This document shows, one piece after another, positions 32,694-39,943 of a DNA stretch of 41,449 nt; position 1 is the stretch's first letter; the number at the start of each line of letters is the position of its first letter. Made by a program: the position numbers and the translations under genes. Location: contig CALDMO010000049.1 of assembly GCA_937915375.1 (NCBI GenBank), positions 1 through 41,449 of the forward strand, read 5' to 3'. Below the pieces are notes generated by a model, which was not told where the DNA came from, made no database searches, and saw nothing but the letters and a program-made list of their open reading frames with translations. Source of the DNA: an uncultured Marvinbryantia sp. Lineage in GTDB: Bacteria > Bacillota > Clostridia > Lachnospirales > Lachnospiraceae.

Positions 32694-34055
32694 TTATTTT
32701 GTAATCACACGGAAACTGCCGTCTTTTTCTTCCAGCACCGTACTTTCAAAAAATTTTCTTGCAGCTTGAATCATATACGGTGTATCCAACACGCCTGCCG
32801 TCTCATACGGTGAATGCATGGCGAGCTGTGCCAGCCCGATATCCACGGTTTTTAAAGCAACCTGCGTCGTGGAAATGTTTCCAAGTGTGGAACCGCCCGC
32901 CACATCAGAACGGTTTAAATAAACCTGATACGGCACGCCTGCGAGGCTGCAGATTTCTTTGAAAACTGCAGCTGCCACACCATCTGTGGTGTATTTCTGA
33001 TTCGCGCTGAACTTGATCACTATTCCGCCATTCAAATGCGGCCGATTCGTCGGGCAGGCTTTTTCCGGATAATTCGGATGCACGCCATGCGCATTATCTG
33101 CCGAGAGCATAAAGCTGGATGCCAGCATCCGGCGGTAAACCGATGTGCTGATTCCCATACTGTCGCATACGCGCAGCAAGGTATCCTGAAGGAAAGTCGA
33201 GGCTGCGCCCTGTCTGGTGCCGCTGCCTACTTCTTCATTATCAAACACACAGTGAACCGGTATACTCGCGCCGTCCTCCGCTGTCAGAAATGCCTTTAAG
33301 GAAGCAAACGCACACTGCAGGTCATCCAGTTTCGCGCTGGAAATAAACTCCTCGTCCGCCCCCCAAATACTGCCCGGCATACGGTTATACAAAAATAAAT
33401 CATGTCCAACAATCTCTTCCTCTGTAACGCCCGCTGCCGCCCCGATCTGCTTGAAAAAAGTTCCTTTTGCAGTCTCATCTCCATAAAGCGGAAGCATATC
33501 CTTCTGCGCGTTATATTTCAATCCGTCATTCGCTTCCCGGTTCATGTGAATGGCAAGATTCGGAATCATCACAAGATCACGGTTTACATTCACAAAAACC
33601 GGCCAAATTGCTCCATCTCTTTTTACAAGCAGACGTCCCGCTACAGAAAGCGGACGGTCGAACCACGGTGCGCACAGCATACCGCCGTATTTTTCCACAT
33701 TTAGTTTGACGTACTGCCCCTCAGCCTCCATTTCCGGATGTTCCTTAATCTTAAAGGTCGGAGCATCACTGTGGCTCGCCATAATTTGAAAACCGGCTGG
33801 AAACTGCGCATCTGCATCGCTTTTTTTCGGAATCCGCAAAGCGATCAAAGAAGATCCGTTTCGCACCACATAATACTTTCCGCCATGCTCGATCTTCCAG
33901 TCGCAGCTCTCTAAAAGCTGCTCGTAGCCTTCCTTTTCCAGTTCCTTCTTCATATTTTCAATCACATGAAAACAACTCGGACTCTTTTCAATAAAAGAAA
34001 ACAGTTCTTGCGCTGTCTCTTTGGCTGTTTGTTTTCGCATCGTATTTTGTTCCAT
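32694..34055 (-). CDS. M18 family aminopeptidase
   Basis: This 453-residue enzyme is a dodecameric-type M18 metallopeptidase (aspartyl aminopeptidase family). The metal-site residues are seen in MASHSDAPTFKIKEH, VFDNEEVGSGTRQGA, SADNAHGVHPNYPEK and, near the end, MHSPYETAG. It removes N-terminal, often acidic, residues from peptides in the cytoplasm. The ATG at 34055 has GGAGG ahead. It lies 37 bp downstream of the second rarA and is probably co-transcribed with it. Confidence 0.9.
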   Translation of the reverse strand: MEQNTMRKQTAKETAQELFSFIEKSPSCFHVIENMKKELEKEGYEQLLESCDWKIEHGGKYYVVRNGSSLIALRIPKKSDADAQFPAGFQIMASHSDAPTFKIKEHPEMEAEGQYVKLNVEKYGGMLCAPWFDRPLSVAGRLLVKRDGAIWPVFVNVNRDLVMIPNLAIHMNREANDGLKYNAQKDMLPLYGDETAKGTFFKQIGAAAGVTEEEIVGHDLFLYNRMPGSIWGADEEFISSAKLDDLQCAFASLKAFLTAEDGASIPVHCVFDNEEVGSGTRQGAASTFLQDTLLRVCDSMGISTSVYRRMLASSFMLSADNAHGVHPNYPEKACPTNRPHLNGGIVIKFSANQKYTTDGVAAAVFKEICSLAGVPYQVYLNRSDVAGGSTLGNISTTQVALKTVDIGLAQLAMHSPYETAGVLDTPYMIQAARKFFESTVLEEKDGSFRVITK

Positions 34056-34092
34056 TTGTTTTTCCTCCGCAAATAATCTTTATTTTAAAATA

Positions 34093-35427
34093 TTACTGTT
34101 CTCTCTCTTCCGCATGCTCTGACTTCCACCGCTTCACCTGCTGCAGGCGCGCCTGCACCCTTGCTTCCTGTCCCTGCGCAGTCGGATGATAATATTCGCG
34201 CCCTTGTAAAGATTCCGGCAGACACTTCATATTAGTAAGCTTCTCCTGCGTATCATGCGCATACTGATACCCCCTGCCATAATGCAGCTCTTTCATCAAG
34301 TTTGTCGGCGCATTGCAAAGATGCAGCGGTACCGGTTCTGCGCGCAGATTGCGCACATCTTTTTTACAGTCCTCACAGGCTGTATACAGCGCGTTCGATT
34401 TCGGCGCCATCGCTAAATAAGTCACCGCATGCGTCAAATGCACATCACACTCCGGCATTCCAAGGAAATGACAGGCCTGATAAGCCGCCACTGCCACCTG
34501 CAAAGCCTGACTGTCAGCCATTCCAACATCTTCACTTGCAAAACGCACCAGCCTTCTGGCAATATAGAGCGGATTCTCCCCGCCCTCCAACATACGCATC
34601 ATCCAATAAATTGCCGCGTCCGGATCACTATTACGCATAGATTTGTGAAGCGCAGAGATCAAATTATAGTGCTCTTCGCCGTTCTTATCATACAGCAAAG
34701 ATTTACGGCTGATGCACTGTTCCAGATCGTCATCCGTAACTGTAATCCCTTCCGCGCTAATTTCGCCGTTCATTACCGCCATCTCCAGCGTATTCAGCGC
34801 TGTACGCGCGTCGCCATTCGCAAATGCCGCTACTGCCTGTATCTGACGTTCCGTCATTTTTACATTGGAATGCAAAAATCCGTCCGGGCTTTTCAGGGCA
34901 TGCATAAGTAGTTTTACAAGGTCTTTTTTCTCAAGCGCCTTTAATACAAACACACGACACCGTGACAACAGAGCAGCGTTTACCTCAAACGATGGATTTT
35001 CGGTTGTTGCCCCGATCAGAGTAATACTCCCTTTTTCCACAAACGGAAGAAAAGCGTCCTGCTGCGCCTTGTTAAACCTGTGAATCTCGTCTACAAATAA
35101 AACGGTGCGAAGCCCCATGCGCCTGCTGCTCTCCGCCTGCTGCATCACTTCTTTGATTTCTTTAATTCCGCTGGTAACTGCGCTGAAATTAATAAAGTTT
35201 GCCTGCGTTTTTTCCGCGATAATCCCCGCCAGCGTTGTCTTCCCCACACCTGGCGGTCCCCAAAAGATCATTGAGGAAATCTGATCCTCCTGAATCAGTC
35301 TTCGCAGCATTTTACTCGGCCCCAAAAGATGTTCCTGCCCCACAAAATCTTCCAGCCTTTTCGGACGCAGACGGCTGGCAAGCGGAACCGTTTTCACATG
35401 ATCATCAAACAATGTCATCTGTTCCAT
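34093..35427 (-). CDS. rarA: RarA/MgsA family replication-associated AAA+ ATPase (copy 2)
   Basis: This 444-residue protein is a second complete RarA: Walker A GPPGVGKT at 57-64, Walker B VLFVDEIHRF near 109-118, sensor 1 GATTEN, and the C-terminal oligomerisation region (MRNSDPDAAIYWMMRMLEGGENPLYIARRLVRFASEDVG). In this copy the C-terminal motif is closest to what I remember of bacterial RarA/MgsA. Both copies have intact ATPase motifs. The ATG at 35427 has AGAGG 6 nt upstream. A LexA-box-like palindrome in its promoter suggests possible SOS control, unlike copy 1, which sits in an envelope operon. Confidence 0.92.
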   Translation of the reverse strand: MEQMTLFDDHVKTVPLASRLRPKRLEDFVGQEHLLGPSKMLRRLIQEDQISSMIFWGPPGVGKTTLAGIIAEKTQANFINFSAVTSGIKEIKEVMQQAESSRRMGLRTVLFVDEIHRFNKAQQDAFLPFVEKGSITLIGATTENPSFEVNAALLSRCRVFVLKALEKKDLVKLLMHALKSPDGFLHSNVKMTERQIQAVAAFANGDARTALNTLEMAVMNGEISAEGITVTDDDLEQCISRKSLLYDKNGEEHYNLISALHKSMRNSDPDAAIYWMMRMLEGGENPLYIARRLVRFASEDVGMADSQALQVAVAAYQACHFLGMPECDVHLTHAVTYLAMAPKSNALYTACEDCKKDVRNLRAEPVPLHLCNAPTNLMKELHYGRGYQYAHDTQEKLTNMKCLPESLQGREYYHPTAQGQEARVQARLQQVKRWKSEHAEEREQ

Positions 35428-35479
35428 ACGAAACCTCTTTGTTTTCTGTACATTTTTAAATATCTTATGTTCTGCTTCT

Positions 35480-35508
35480 ATGATAGCAAACTTACGTTCG
35501 CATGTAAA
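35480..35508 (-). promoter_or_regulatory. promoter of rarA copy 2 with a LexA-like palindrome in its spacer
   Basis: On the minus strand TTTACA (35508-35503) and TATCAT (35485-35480) are 17 nt apart. The spacer holds CGAACGTAAGTTTG (35500-35487), which agrees with the Gram-positive LexA box CGAACRNRYGTTCG at 12 of 14 positions. Confidence 0.5.
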
Positions 35509-35522
35509 GATGAAGGAAATAA

Positions 35523-35544
35523 AGAATACGCCTTAGCGCATTCT
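35523..35544 (-). terminator. weak terminator hairpin after the PrcB-like gene
   Basis: AGAAT-a-CGC and GCG-c-ATTCT arms (one mismatch, 4-nt loop) read leftward into TTTATTT. It lies about 95 bp past the PrcB-like stop and just ahead of the rarA copy 2 promoter. The rest of the 35428-35637 gap shows nothing else. Confidence 0.45.
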
Positions 35545-35637
35545 CAGAAACGTTTTATAACATCACACAAAAAACAGCCATTAACGAGCGTCCGATTTCC
35601 TCTGCCGCACCGTTCCGACTGTTTTTCTTTTCTAAGC

Positions 35638-36054
35638 TTATTCAAATAAAATCGTCTCTTCCAAGCCTTCTGTTTTAATCACGATATACGGATAAGACGG
35701 TTCTTCCTTCATTTTTTCATTACGCGGCGGTCCGATCAGTTCAAATGCCACATGAATACCGTCTTGCGCCAGATAACATTCCTTTACGCTGATGCTGTAT
35801 CCTCCTGTTTCCTGCTGACCGAATCCTCGGGCTATGTACAAATATCCCTCATTCAGATAGCTAAGCTTCATCTCTGTCTGCTTGTTCTCTTCAATCACAT
35901 CCGCAAGCGCTTTAGGAACTTCATCATTTTCAATCACAGTAAACTCCAGATCACGGATTTTCCCCTCCGGCTCCGCTTTTTTACACCCGCATGCCAACAG
36001 CATCACTGCTGTCAGACAGAATGTCAACATCAGTCCTCTTACGATTCGCTTCAT
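35638..36054 (-). CDS. PrcB_C domain lipoprotein
   Basis: This 138-residue protein has a signal peptide with a lipobox-like LLACGC near residues 19-24 and a C-terminal region (TGGYSISVKECYLAQDGIHVAFELIGP then YPYIVIK) resembling the PrcB_C domain, named for a component of a treponemal protease complex and common in clostridial lipoproteins. Function here is unknown. The ATG at 36054 has GAGGAAA 4 nt upstream, better than the ATG at 36066. It follows a LysR gene on the same strand by 81 bp. Confidence 0.7.
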   Translation of the reverse strand: MKRIVRGLMLTFCLTAVMLLACGCKKAEPEGKIRDLEFTVIENDEVPKALADVIEENKQTEMKLSYLNEGYLYIARGFGQQETGGYSISVKECYLAQDGIHVAFELIGPPRNEKMKEEPSYPYIVIKTEGLEETILFE

Positions 36055-36135
36055 ACATTTCCTCATATGCAGCCAGTTCCAGCTGCAATTTAATTCTTTT
36101 TATATTTGTATGACGCGCGGATGAAAGATATGCCT

Positions 36136-37008
36136 TTAGAAACACGTGCAAACATCCTGTATCGTTTGCAATGCTTTCGACATATATTTATTTTTATGTC
36201 TGATAAATTGAAAATCTCTGATTACACGAACACCCTTTATCGACAATATAATCAAGCTTCCTTTTTCTGCTTCTTCTTTGACCATCCGTCTTGAAAATAT
36301 CGCAATACCTCTCCCATGTATCACTGCATTTTTTATTGCTTCTGTATTTGTACTGCAAAAAATTCGTTTCAGCTTAATACCGTTTTGTTCCAATAATTGT
36401 TCATACTGGTTTCTTTCCGTACTTCCGCTTTCTCTGCTGACATAATTTTGCCCTTCCAGTTCTTTCAGAACAATACTTTTTTTATCCGCAAGCGGATGTG
36501 TGTTTCCGCACACAATGACCAGTTCATCTTTACACATAGGAACAGCTACTATATTTTCATCCGATACCAAGCCTTCAATAATGCCAACATCTATCTGATT
36601 TGTTAATAACGCTTTTTCAACTTCTGACGAGTTCGTAACGTTTACTTGAAATTCACATTTCGGAAGCAGTTTTTCAACCTCATCTAAAATATCATTGATA
36701 AGACAAGTTCCTACAGAAATACTGCATCCTATTTGTACTTGTGTTTTTTCTACTGCCTGATTCATTGTTTCTTCCATCTGTTTACAGGAATCCAAAATAT
36801 TCCGTGAAAAAGAAAGTAAAAGTTCGCCTTCTTTTGTCAAATATAGCCTCTGTGAAAGACGCTCAAATAATTTTATTCCATAATGCTGTTCCAACTCGGC
36901 TATCGCCTGACTAATATTCGGCTGAGAAAGATGCAGTTTTTTTGCTGCCTTATTCATTCCGCCGGCATCTACAACAGCAGTAAAAATCATTAAATGGCGC
37001 AAGGTCAT
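36136..37008 (-). CDS. LysR family regulator linked to the chromate-type transporter
   Basis: This 290-residue LysR protein has the N-terminal helix-turn-helix (GGMNKAAKKLHLSQPNISQAIAELEQHYG, then LFERLSQRLYLTKEGE) and a typical effector-binding domain (GCSISVGTCLINDIL, VGIIEGLV). It begins 17 bp after the second transporter half, so it is co-transcribed with the pair and probably regulates it. The pair's promoter carries a 13-bp direct repeat that could be its site. Confidence 0.87.
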   Translation of the reverse strand: MTLRHLMIFTAVVDAGGMNKAAKKLHLSQPNISQAIAELEQHYGIKLFERLSQRLYLTKEGELLLSFSRNILDSCKQMEETMNQAVEKTQVQIGCSISVGTCLINDILDEVEKLLPKCEFQVNVTNSSEVEKALLTNQIDVGIIEGLVSDENIVAVPMCKDELVIVCGNTHPLADKKSIVLKELEGQNYVSRESGSTERNQYEQLLEQNGIKLKRIFCSTNTEAIKNAVIHGRGIAIFSRRMVKEEAEKGSLIILSIKGVRVIRDFQFIRHKNKYMSKALQTIQDVCTCF

Positions 37009-37025
37009 AAAAAAATCCTTTCTTG

Positions 37026-37598
37026 CTAAACAGCACCTAATAGTACGTAAATCAATGTACCTATCATACCACTTCCCAAAATAATTGCAATGGCACTTGT
37101 TTTATATCTTCTTAGAATATATAGGGAACCGGAAAAAATCACCAGCTCCACAAAACGAAGATTGCCAAGCTCGGCATATTTCCATTCTGTCTGAAACAGT
37201 CCTAACATTAAAATGGAAGCTCCTGCGGATGCAATTAAAGCTACCACAGCCGGACGCATAGCTCCCAATACGACTTGCACGCCATTTACATTACGGTATT
37301 TATAGTAAAAATGAGCCAATAATAAGCAAATACAAAAAGAAGGAATAATACATCCAATGGTACACAGCAGGACTCCCGGAATCCCGGCTATCCGCATTCC
37401 CACAAACGTCGCGGAGTTAATAGAAATCGGTCCCGGTGTCATTTCTGCAACGGTAATCAAATCAGAAAATTCGCTTAATGTCATTAACCCATAAATATTT
37501 ACAATTTGTTCCTGAATCAGTGGAATTGCGGCATAACCTCCACCTACGCTGAACAAACCAACTTGAATAAACGCAATAAAAAGTTTAGCCAATAACAT
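37026..37598 (-). CDS. chromate transporter family protein, half 2
   Basis: This 190-residue, five- to six-helix protein is one half of a split CHR transporter. Its FSVGGGYAAIPLIQEQIV and VAEMTPGPISINSATFVG motifs match the CHR domain. Single-domain CHR proteins work as a pair with opposite membrane topology. Some export chromate; the physiological substrate of most, including this one, is unknown. Its ATG overlaps the end of half 1 by 14 bp. Confidence 0.88.
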   Translation of the reverse strand: MLLAKLFIAFIQVGLFSVGGGYAAIPLIQEQIVNIYGLMTLSEFSDLITVAEMTPGPISINSATFVGMRIAGIPGVLLCTIGCIIPSFCICLLLAHFYYKYRNVNGVQVVLGAMRPAVVALIASAGASILMLGLFQTEWKYAELGNLRFVELVIFSGSLYILRRYKTSAIAIILGSGMIGTLIYVLLGAV

Positions 37599-38178
37599 CT
37601 CCCATTTCTCCCTTCTTTTTATTTTTTACCGTTTGAACTGTCAGATCTGTCAATCCGATTCCAAGACACACAAAAATGATGAACATGGCGCTGACATCCA
37701 ATAAATACGTTGCGATAAAAGCAATCACCATCATACCGATGTACAAAATCCGTTTTGTATGAACAACATTTGCGGCCAGGTTAAGCACAACATCAAATAT
37801 AACAGCCGCAACTCCTGCCCGCATTACCTGCAGCGCTATGTTAATGTACGGATTCGCACGAAATTGTTCATAAAATAATGAAATAACAGAAATGATGATC
37901 ATCGGCGGAAGGATGGTTCCTAAAATCGCTGTCAAAGAACCTACCACCCCTGCAATACGATATCCTATTATAACAGACGCATTCACCGGCAAAGGACCCG
38001 GCGCAGATTGTGTTATCGCTGTTACATCTAACATTTCATCTTCCTCTAACCATTTTAATTCTTCCACATATTTTTTCTTCATCAGAGAAACGATCACAAA
38101 TCCTCCGCCAAAGGTACAAGCGCTTAATACAAACATCGTTTTAAATAAAATCCATAGTTTACTATACTCTTTTTTCAT
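37585..38178 (-). CDS. chromate transporter family protein, half 1
   Basis: This 197-residue CHR-domain membrane protein carries CTFGGGFVIVSLMKKKYVEEL and AITQSAPGPLPVNASVIIGYRIAG, the counterpart of the motifs in its partner. I start at the ATG at 38178 (MKKEYSKLW), which has GGAGG 13-16 nt upstream; the ATG at 38223 would add a polar tail. It heads the three-gene unit with half 2 and a LysR regulator. Confidence 0.87.
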   Translation of the reverse strand: MKKEYSKLWILFKTMFVLSACTFGGGFVIVSLMKKKYVEELKWLEEDEMLDVTAITQSAPGPLPVNASVIIGYRIAGVVGSLTAILGTILPPMIIISVISLFYEQFRANPYINIALQVMRAGVAAVIFDVVLNLAANVVHTKRILYIGMMVIAFIATYLLDVSAMFIIFVCLGIGLTDLTVQTVKNKKKGEMGDVIG

Positions 38179-38239
38179 AATACTATCTGCCCTCCATTTA
38201 TTTTGATATGAAGATTCTAACATGCGATTAGTTATGTGT

Positions 38240-38283
38240 AAAATATATAATTATTATAAAACTTATATTAAAAATATATAATT
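38240..38283 (-). promoter_or_regulatory. direct repeats and -10 box of the chromate-transporter operon
   Basis: AAAATATATAATT occurs at 38240-38252 and 38271-38283, 31 bp apart, about three helical turns. Between them on the minus strand is TATAAT (38258-38253) with no good -35. This suits an activator-dependent promoter, for example by the co-transcribed LysR protein, though the region is simply AT-rich. Confidence 0.4.
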
Positions 38284-38294
38284 CAGAATCAAAA

Positions 38295-38336
38295 AAACTG
38301 CTGTGTCCCGGAAATGATTCCAGGATACAGCAGTTT
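38295..38336 (-). terminator. terminator of the DUF4430-ECF S operon
   Basis: AAACTGCTGT and ACAGCAGTTT arms with TCC/GGA and GGAA/TTCC pairs inside read leftward into seven T. Confidence 0.85.
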
Positions 38337-38356
38337 GATTTTATTTTAAGAACTAT

Positions 38357-38908
38357 TTAGGAAAGATGTACGGTACCATGACCATCCCCTGTTATACCGA
38401 GCTGCGAAGCATGAAGCGTTTTTAAGACAGACAAAACCGATTTGTATAGTATCAGCGTGATACCGAAGTTTCCAATACAATGCAAAATATCGTAGGGGAT
38501 TCCGGCCGCCCAGTAAGCGAACGCAGCCCCAATACCGCCGCTGATCAAATACGGAATCGCACAGAGCGCTCCGAACATAAGGCCAAAAGCTCCTGCGATC
38601 ACGGCCCAGATCACGGCAGACTGATTCTTTTTCAGAAGCATTGTGAGAAGCGCCAAAATGCTCCAGATATACAAATAACTCACCCACCAGATGCCAAAAC
38701 CGTGAATCAAACCTTCTACAAACACAAAGGAGTAGATGATAAAAAATACCTGCCGCCCATAGACCAATGTATAAACGATAATCAAAAACGTCACCGGTTC
38801 AATATTAGGCAAAAAAGCCATACCGACCTGTCCGATCAATAAAATGGCGCTTAATAGTCCCATTGTCACAACATATAACGTTCGCTTCTGACGTATTTTC
38901 GAATTCAC
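38357..38908 (-). CDS. ECF transporter S component, probable corrinoid uptake
   Basis: This 183-residue integral membrane protein has six hydrophobic helices and the S-component layout (LYVVTMGLLSAILLIGQVGMAF, NIEPVTFLIIVYTLVYGRQ, a GALCAIPYLISGG loop and a C-terminal DILHCIGNFGITLILYK helix). Such proteins bind a vitamin and use a shared EcfAAT module, which is not encoded here. A cobalamin riboswitch controls the operon, and the upstream gene encodes a DUF4430 (transcobalamin-like) protein, so the substrate is probably cobalamin or another corrinoid. It is separated from that gene by 43 bp. Confidence 0.82.
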   Translation of the reverse strand: MNSKIRQKRTLYVVTMGLLSAILLIGQVGMAFLPNIEPVTFLIIVYTLVYGRQVFFIIYSFVFVEGLIHGFGIWWVSYLYIWSILALLTMLLKKNQSAVIWAVIAGAFGLMFGALCAIPYLISGGIGAAFAYWAAGIPYDILHCIGNFGITLILYKSVLSVLKTLHASQLGITGDGHGTVHLS

Positions 38909-38951
38909 CTTTTTCGCTCCTTTCCATGTTTTGCAGCTGATAACAATCGGT

Positions 38952-39359
38952 TTAATAGCCGATTGTCAGAGTCAGTTCATACTTATCCCCGTCTGCAATC
39001 GGTGTCTGATCAGCAGAAGTATTCACCTGACCACCGTCTTTAGTAAGACACCACCATTCCTGATTGCTTTCATCGGCAACCTCGCCATCGGCAGCCATAA
39101 TAAACAAACCATAGGGTCCTTCTTCGCCTTCGACAATTTTTTTGTCAGCTAACACTTCGCCGAGAAATTCACGTTCTGTTTTTGCGGTAAACGTTTTCAC
39201 CGATTCGTCTTTGTGAACAACGTCAATAGTAATTGTTTTCGAACCGGCCGATGTTTTCTCTTTTGTAAACCAATAAACGCTAAAGAGTACTGCGATAACG
39301 GCAACAAGCGCAACAACGGAAAGAATTACTTTTTTTGTGTTTTTTGTTTCTGATTTCAT
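38952..39359 (-). CDS. membrane-anchored DUF4430 (transcobalamin-like C-terminal domain) protein
   Basis: This 135-residue protein has one N-terminal membrane helix (about 11-31) without a lipobox and an external DUF4430 domain (KTITIDVVHKDESVKTFTAKTEREFLGEVL, then YGLFIMAADGEVADESNQEWWCL and PIADGDKYELTLTIGY). DUF4430 corresponds to the C-terminal domain of vertebrate transcobalamin and intrinsic factor, and several bacterial versions bind corrinoids. Under its B12 riboswitch this protein probably presents corrinoid to the ECF S component. The N-terminal alpha-barrel of transcobalamin is absent. Confidence 0.82.
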   Translation of the reverse strand: MKSETKNTKKVILSVVALVAVIAVLFSVYWFTKEKTSAGSKTITIDVVHKDESVKTFTAKTEREFLGEVLADKKIVEGEEGPYGLFIMAADGEVADESNQEWWCLTKDGGQVNTSADQTPIADGDKYELTLTIGY

Positions 39360-39401
39360 TTTTCTCCCTTTCTTTTGGACATGAGAAATGCTGCTTTACA
39401 G

Positions 39402-39430
39402 AAAAAAACTGTCCGTTGCAGACGGACAGT
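39402..39430 (-). terminator. riboswitch-associated terminator
   Basis: ACTGTCCGT (39408-39416) and ACGGACAGT (39422-39430) form a perfect 9-bp stem with a 5-nt loop, followed leftward by six or seven T. It lies between the cobalamin aptamer and the DUF4430 start codon, where it can stop transcription when B12 is bound. Confidence 0.9.
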
Positions 39431-39492
39431 AAAAAAGCAGATTGACATCTTCTGTAATCATGCGGCCATCCCTCGTAACCCATGTGTTTTCC

Positions 39493-39639
39493 AAACAGGC
39501 AGGTCTTCTGACTAAGGGCTCATCGTCCAGTTTTGCCTTCCCGATTTCTCAGTGGCATCTAAAACTGCACTCCTCCTATACAGCGGCGTGACCGTGAAGT
39601 GTAACTTGCTTCCCTATTATTCCCAGTGGGAACCTGTTC
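39493..39639 (-). promoter_or_regulatory. cobalamin riboswitch
   Basis: The minus strand carries the B12-box sequence GATGCCACTGAG and the conserved 3' element AGTCAGAAGACCTGCC, closed by a P1 helix in which AACAGG (39638-39633) pairs with CCTGTT (39499-39494). The GCCGCTGTATA segment fits the conserved core. It precedes an intrinsic terminator and the DUF4430-ECF S genes, consistent with transcription attenuation by adenosylcobalamin or related corrinoids. Confidence 0.93.
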
Positions 39640-39655
39640 TTTTATTTTCTATCTC

Positions 39656-39684
39656 AACATAACACAGAAAAACGTGAAAAACAA
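39656..39684 (-). promoter_or_regulatory. promoter of the cobalamin riboswitch transcript
   Basis: On the minus strand TTGTTT (39684-39679), a 17-nt spacer and TATGTT (39661-39656) lie about 15 nt before the aptamer. Confidence 0.5.
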
Positions 39685-39783
39685 GAGAAATTTCCGGAAA
39701 AATAGACACAGACGAAAAGCGGCAACAGATTGTAAAGCAAAAAATTGTAGAAATTTCATTTTTTTTCAAAAATTTGATGATTT

Positions 39784-39810
39784 TTGACACGGCAGGCATT
39801 ATAATAATAT
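39784..39810 (+). promoter_or_regulatory. candidate guaA promoter
   Basis: A perfect TTGACA (39784-39789) is followed by overlapping A+T hexamers, TATAAT at 39800-39805 (spacing 10, too short) and TAATAT at 39805-39810 (spacing 15). The exact -10 is uncertain. A leader of about 130 nt would follow. Confidence 0.4.
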
Positions 39811-39838
39811 GGGTAATGAGTTTTAGTTGTGCGTTTTT

Positions 39839-39862
39839 GGCATAAAGCAAGCCGCTTATGCC
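39839..39862 (+). other. stem-loop in the guaA leader
   Basis: GGCATAA (39839-39845) and TTATGCC (39856-39862) form a 7-bp stem extended by GC pairs, without a following T run. I looked for a purine riboswitch here and saw none of its conserved junction sequence. The remaining leader to 39943 shows no other clear structure. Confidence 0.4.
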
Positions 39863-39943
39863 GAAAATATGGATAATGATCGATGATAAATAGACATATC
39901 AATAAATCCTATTTTCTGCACGATTGAAATAAAAGGAAACATT

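Noticed and set aside
39280..39483. Leftward frame between the riboswitch and DUF4430
   Set aside because: It spans the riboswitch terminator and overlaps DUF4430 in another frame; no family resemblance.
39784..39943. Purine riboswitch ahead of guaA
   Set aside because: ATAATATGG resembles part of the aptamer, but the paired P2/P3 arms and TTTCTACC junction sequence are missing.
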